Part shown: positions 1 through 6,000 of the stretch, one piece after another
Position numbering within the stretch: the first letter of the stretch is position 1
How the letters are laid out: every line of letters starts with the position of its first letter
The notes under the pieces: generated by a model
What the model saw: the letters and a program-made list of their open reading frames with translations, nothing else
Database searches by the model: none
What the model was told of the DNA's origin: nothing
NCBI GenBank assembly: GCA_031263385.1
Contig: JAISFX010000029.1
Span: 1 to 6,791, forward strand
Source of the DNA: Lactobacillus sp.
Lineage (GTDB): Bacteria > Pseudomonadota > Alphaproteobacteria > RF32 > CAG-239
Length of the DNA: 6,791 nt
Direction: 5' to 3'
Made by a program: the position numbers and the translations under genes

Positions 1-2
1 AA

Positions 3-3000
3 ATAGAAACAGAATTTGCAAAACTTACCGATAAAGAGAGAAGTAGTGTGATAAACGCTTTATACAACTTGTATAGCAATAATCAAAGTATTGTGTATTG
101 CGCTAGTGAGGCTCTGGGAAAAGTTTTAAACCAAATCGGAGCAGGAATGCTTGCTATTATTGCTTTAGGGTTGATAATTGCTGATGCTATAGCAGGCTTA
201 TTTGTAGAGAATAATAAAGATTTAATAGCAGATACATCCAATCAGTTGTATATAAGTGCGCAAGCTATGCAGACTGTGCTTGCAAAGTATGGCAAAGATT
301 ATAAAGGCTATACGGCTACAATTGACGATATTGTTAAAGGATTAGGTCTAGAAGAATCTATTGTCGTACATGTAGGCGCAAATCATTTTATAACTGTTAT
401 TAAAAATGAAGATGGTACATTTACGCTGTTTGATATAAACAGATCTGATAAAAAAGTAAATCTAGGATCGCAAGAAGAACTAAACGTTTTGCTGAGCATA
501 TATTTACAAGGAAATATCTCAACAACAGTTCTTGCAAAGCCAAATAGTATATTTACAGACAATAAACTGAAATCCGATTTATCTAAGGTAATAGGAGCCA
601 CTACTTATACACCAAATGACTTGATAACTGATACTCAAAAAGCCTCAGATTTTTATCTGGAAAATGGGGATAAATCCTACTTGGCGTTTATGAAGTTAAT
701 GTTTTCGGGATTAACTTCATCAACTCAATTAACTCATGGTCAATCTTTAGCATTTGCTCAGGCGTATAAAACATTTTTAGAGAAGGCTCTGGAGGGTCTT
801 TGTAAAAAAGCTTCCGGCTCAAAAACAGTGATGGATTTGCAGAGTGATATAGAGGCGTTAAACGATAAACTTGAGAAAGAAAAAGATGGATCTAAAAAGA
901 ACGCCATTAGAGAAAGCATTGCGCAAAAAGAAACAGCCTTAGCTAAGGCAAGACAAGATCAACAAAAAGTTTTATCCCTGATTGAAGAAGTCGTATATGA
1001 AAAAACCATAATTGAAAAAGTTAATGAAATTTTAAATGATCCCAAATATAATCTAGAAGGTAGAGAAGAGCCAATACTTAGCGGTCAACTTGGACAAGTT
1101 TTAATACCAGGCATTTCGTTTGATATGCCAGAATCAGACGATATTCCAGAGGGGACATATTATCTGGTAATGAGTATTACCGCAAGCCATGTGGGTACTA
1201 AAAATTATGAATATGGTAATGGGAAAGGAACAGAGACCAACAGAGACATTCCAGAATACAGAGTTTATGATACAGATATTGGACGCTCTTTAAGCACAAT
1301 GGAAGGCGGCGCAATAACTTTGGCAGATGGCAGTACATACAAAGTATTTGGTATTGCTGGCAAATTAGAAGATCAATCTATTATTTTTGAGTACTTTGGG
1401 TACTATCGAGAAAGTACAAAAGAATTTTTTATAAGCCAAAGTGCAAGCGTCTATTTAGCAAATAGTAGTGCATCTCTTTATCAAGAAAAACAAGATCCTA
1501 CTGCAAGCCCTCCTCAAAGCGGTAAATATGGAAGTGCCGCACCTAAACGCAATAATTGGAGTCGCGGTATTATAACAGAAGATGATAACGGATACACAAT
1601 AAGTGGAGCAGGTAGCAGAGTAACTATAAGAAGAGACTCTTATAAAAATTGGAAACCTGTAATTGTCGGTATGGGAACAGACGCTCTTGCAGGCTCTAAA
1701 TTAAAGCTTGGGTCAAAAAATGAATCCGGACAAGATAACAATGTCTACATTAATATTATAGCTGGAAAAATGACTTATACAGGCGTTTATTGGGCTGTTT
1801 CTGATGGAATGTCTTGGAGTTTTAATTCAAGCACTACTCAAGAAGAAGCAAATGTATATTTAACTAATGTTTTGAGAAATCAACTATCAGCTGGTGAAAA
1901 CAAAGACTTTGTTGGATCTGTAAAGCTTAAGAGTGGAAATGTAGATAAGAGCAAAACTTTTTACGGTATGCCTTTTTCGGCGCTAGATATTATGCACGAA
2001 TGTGGCGGTATTAAATTTAGTGCTGAATTAAAAAGTGGGTTTGTGTATGATGCAACATCTAAAGGCGACATCTTTAAAACAACTCTTAAAGAAAATACTA
2101 TTGTAACAATTACAGAGAAAGAGAATATGTTGAACTATCTTGCTACTAGTGATGTTGCTGTAAGTATAGAGTTATCTCAAAGTTGGAAATATGGAGATAA
2201 TGCCACTTCAAAAGAGGGGATTATATCTGCAGGAAAAGAAATTAGCTTGGAAAGTTTTTTATTAAACTTTAGTAATTTTGACCTACCAAGTATACTAGAT
2301 TGGTTAGCTATGAATAAGTATGGGAAAAAATACGATGAGTTAGGTCAAAACTTTGGAATAGATTTAAGCATTTTTAGTAGTTGGGGTCTAAGTCGAGAAC
2401 AAAGAGAAATACAACTTCTAGTATCATCGTCTCAGTCAGCCTATACTGCAGCAATGATTGGTTTTTTAAGAGAAAAAGGACTTTATGTTGTAAATACTGA
2501 AAATATGGAGATGGTTTCAGGGTATGAAGATAGAGTTGATGAAAATGGTAATAAGATACTTGATATTGACGGTAACCCAAGACTTGATTTTGACAAACCA
2601 ATAACCTCAACAATTGGGATAGGAAAGCTACAGATAAGTGTGGATTTTTTTGGAAATACAAAAGGGTACGTTTTATTTGACAATGTCAGAATAAAATTTA
2701 CAAATACTGGCTGGCTGGTTGATAATGATGGCTCTTCTGGCCACTATTGGCAACGAGGAGCGCAGGTAAGTGTAACAGGAACCAAAGATGACGATGGAAA
2801 GATAACTTACAAAGCAAGTATCACAAAAGGTAATCTTTACGTTTCAGATTTAGACAATGTCCATATTCCTAAACCAGATAACGGCGGCAATAACAACGAT
2901 AAACCTCCTTACGACGGACCGACATTTAACGGATCGGTTACAAGGCATAGCAATGATGGCTCTGGAGGACATTATTTTTCCGGTATCACTGGAACTTTTT

Positions 3001-6000
3001 TTGGAATTTCTGGGATTAATCTTACAAGAGATGGTTTAGGGGATTATTTATATGCCCCAGGTTCTAACTTTAGCGCTCATTCTTATGCTCCTGATGGAAC
3101 AAAATCAAAATACAGATTTTACATGAAAGATGACGGAACTATTCAACAAATAGGCGTCCCGTGGTATGCAAAACTTTGGGGTTGGGTAAAAGCTATTGCC
3201 AAAATTGTAGTCACATTCATAGTTGCAGTAATACTAGTTGTAGTAGCAAGTTTTTTGATAGCTGTTCTAGCGGCTCTTTTTTCGGTTTTTCAAGACTTTT
3301 TTCTAAACTTAGCAAAAGATTGGTTTGCAAGTATATATGACGATTGGAATAGAACAGAAGACTCCGACCACACCACTGAAACCGCATGGAAAGGCGGAAT
3401 GGCAATGCTTGCCGCGGGAGTTATGGCTATAATTACAGCAGTAATTGCATTAGCCTCTATTGTATCTGCTGCGTTTACTGGAGGTGCAACTCTTGCTGTA
3501 GGCATAGCCGCTGTTATAGGTATGATTAGTGCAATTGCTGGGGTAGTACAAGTTGCGCAAATGACTTATCAAGCTGTTCTTTGCATTGCATATGGAAATA
3601 TAGGCGCAGGCCTTGCAATGCTGGCAATTGCATTGGTTTTAGCGATAGTTACAATGGTAGGAGCCAATGGCGTAGGTAACGCTATATCAGCTGGACTTCA
3701 ATCAGTTGCATTTGTTTTAAAGGCTGCTCTTATTGGAGCTGTTATCGGGTCAGCAATTGGGGCTGGAGTTGGTGCATTAGGTGGTTATATTGCAAATGGC
3801 ATTAGCACAGGAGAGTGGAGCGGGGATGGCGCTGCTAACGCTGCAGCAAATGGTGCTATCAGCGGTGCAATAGCAGGAGCATTTGCTGGCGCAAGTATAG
3901 GGATAAGCATAGCTTCTACAATTGCTAAACAAGCTGCAAAAACAGCCGCTGAGACAGCCGCTGAGACTATTGGAGAAAGCGTTGGTGAAGCTACAGGTCG
4001 GGCTGTTGGTGTTTCTTTTAGTCAAGGAATGTCTTTCCTTGGGCAATCTATAAAAGGCTTTTTGACAAGTGTAAATTTTGTAGCTGTAGAAGGAATTAAA
4101 TCCGTAGTAGTAAATATCGGCAAAGCAGTTGCCCACGTTCTCAAAATTGCCTTAAAATTAGCATCAATGGCCCTTGATATGTATGTAACTTATAAGTCTG
4201 CAGAGAGTATGTTTGATGCTATAGAAAAAATGGTTAAAGGGGAAGAAGGGGCTTTGGAGCAGTTCCTTTCTGCTTTGTGGACATTGATTTCTATAAATCT
4301 AATAGCCCCTTTCATGTCTGGACAACAAGGAATACAAAGCAAAGAAGATATTGAGGCAGCTGCAAAAGCTGAAGTGGATGCAGCTCAATTAGAAAAACTT
4401 GTACAAACACCAAAAGATGCAATAAACAAACTAGAAATTGTTAAAGGGGAATTGTCCAGTATATTTGTTGGTTGGAGTACTTGGGGCAGCCATATCCTTA
4501 CTGGGGCAATTGGTGCAGGCTTAGGCGTAGGAGCAGTTTATTTGATTGCATGGCTTAACAATGAAACTTTAGATGGTATTGATTGGAAAGATATAGTTAT
4601 AGGGGCATCTATAGGTTTTGGCGTTGGTATGGCTGCAAGTATGTTCTCTCGCCTGTTTGGCAACATAAACATTGGAACTAAGATAGTAGACTCTATTAAA
4701 AAGACCTTAGGGCAGCTTACTGGATACTCTGAATCTAGCGGTATTAGATCATTGGCAAACTTTGCTAAAGTGTGGGGGTCTGGATTAGTTGGATCCGTTA
4801 TAGGTGCACTTTTAGTACCTTTGATAGCTTGGCTATCTTCTGACGATAACGAAGACAATGACGACAATAATTATTTAACACTTGCATTGATAGGAGCCGG
4901 AGTAGGCCTTGTGATTGGCTTAGGTTTTGGCGGTGCCTGGATAAACGGCAAATTCGAAAATTTAGGTGGAAGATTAAAAGAAACTATATTTGGGAAATTA
5001 AGTGATTCAGAATCTGGACAGCTACCTTTAATTGTTAGATTTGAGTCTCCTATTGCTGCTAATGCTTTGAAGATGTCTATAAATATGTCTATTATGAACA
5101 CAAGGCTTGCCTTTGCATCTGCAATAGGACAAAAATTCTTAATTAAGATAGGATTAGGCGACATTGTTACTGATCCAGACGGAGCGCTTGTTATAATAGA
5201 CAAAGTTACAGGTATGGGACTACTTGAGAAAGGTACTAGCTTAAATGATTCAAATTTCAGCAAAGAAGCAATAAACGATGTTTTCCTTCAAAGCTTTGAA
5301 CAAATGACAAATCCCCAAATGATAGTTTTCTCAAGCATTGTTCAGGTATTGCAACCTATATTAACTCCCGCATTATTGAGTTCTCCTGGTTTAGGTACAA
5401 TTATGGACCCGATAGTTGCTGTAGGCGAGTCAGGATTTATGAAAAATGAAGCTATGAGTTACCTATATGAAAATGGAATAAAAGAAAGGCTTGCCGGTGT
5501 AGTTGGAAAGCTTATTTTTGGCGATTCCATGGCTGGAGAAATTTTCCAAGAACTGTTTGATGAAATGCCTGATGATATAGGCAAAACAAAAATGGAACAA
5601 TTAGAATTTTTAGCATCACATGGCTTAGATGCAGATAATGTGATAGAAGCTACCCGTATTTTAAAGTCTGATCCGTTAAAATTTAAAGAGAATATGATTG
5701 AAACTTTCAATATTATTGGTATTAATATGCCAGCTGCAGAAATTGATATTGTTTTAAACAGATTTTATGAAAGCTGCGGTATTAGTTTAAAAGATATTGA
5801 AAATGTAACTGCTCTCCAGAAAACATTAAAAGATACTCAAATAGAAATTAGAAAAGAAGGTATTAGTAAAGAAGACATAGCGAAATTAAAAGAAACAGAA
5901 AGCAAGATAAAGAAAGATTTAAATGAAATTAAAAAGTCACTAAATGTAACATTGAAAACAGTATCGACATCCAATTTAACAAGATTTATTTTAAATGAGG

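Noticed and set aside
2538..2585. DENGN/DIDGN repeat as EF-hand or RTX calcium site
   Set aside because: The spacing does not match an EF-hand loop, and there is no GGxGxDxUx nonapeptide series as in RTX proteins.
2857..3039. Plus-strand 60-codon frame overlapping the giant gene
   Set aside because: It is out of frame with the main gene, has no recognisable motif and lies across the linker and second GHY module, which make good sense in the main frame.
3777..4136. Minus-strand open frame of 119 codons rich in Cys, Ser and Tyr
   Set aside because: It lies opposite the Ala/Gly-rich glycine-zipper region, and its odd composition is what the complement of GCN and GGN codons gives. The sense frame has clear protein structure.
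1314..5018. Gly-Gly pairs as possible C39 cleavage sites (for example EGGA, CGGI, WKGG, TGGA, LGGY, LGGR)
   Set aside because: None is preceded by the leader pattern that C39 peptidases recognise before GG (spaced Leu/Ile and Glu), so no cleavage site can be assigned.
4538..5263. Two minus-strand open frames (109 and 130 codons) opposite the duplicated hairpins and the following segment
   Set aside because: Both are antisense to a well-supported coding frame, are Pro/Ser/Ile-rich without any domain, and are explained by the complement of the sense codons.
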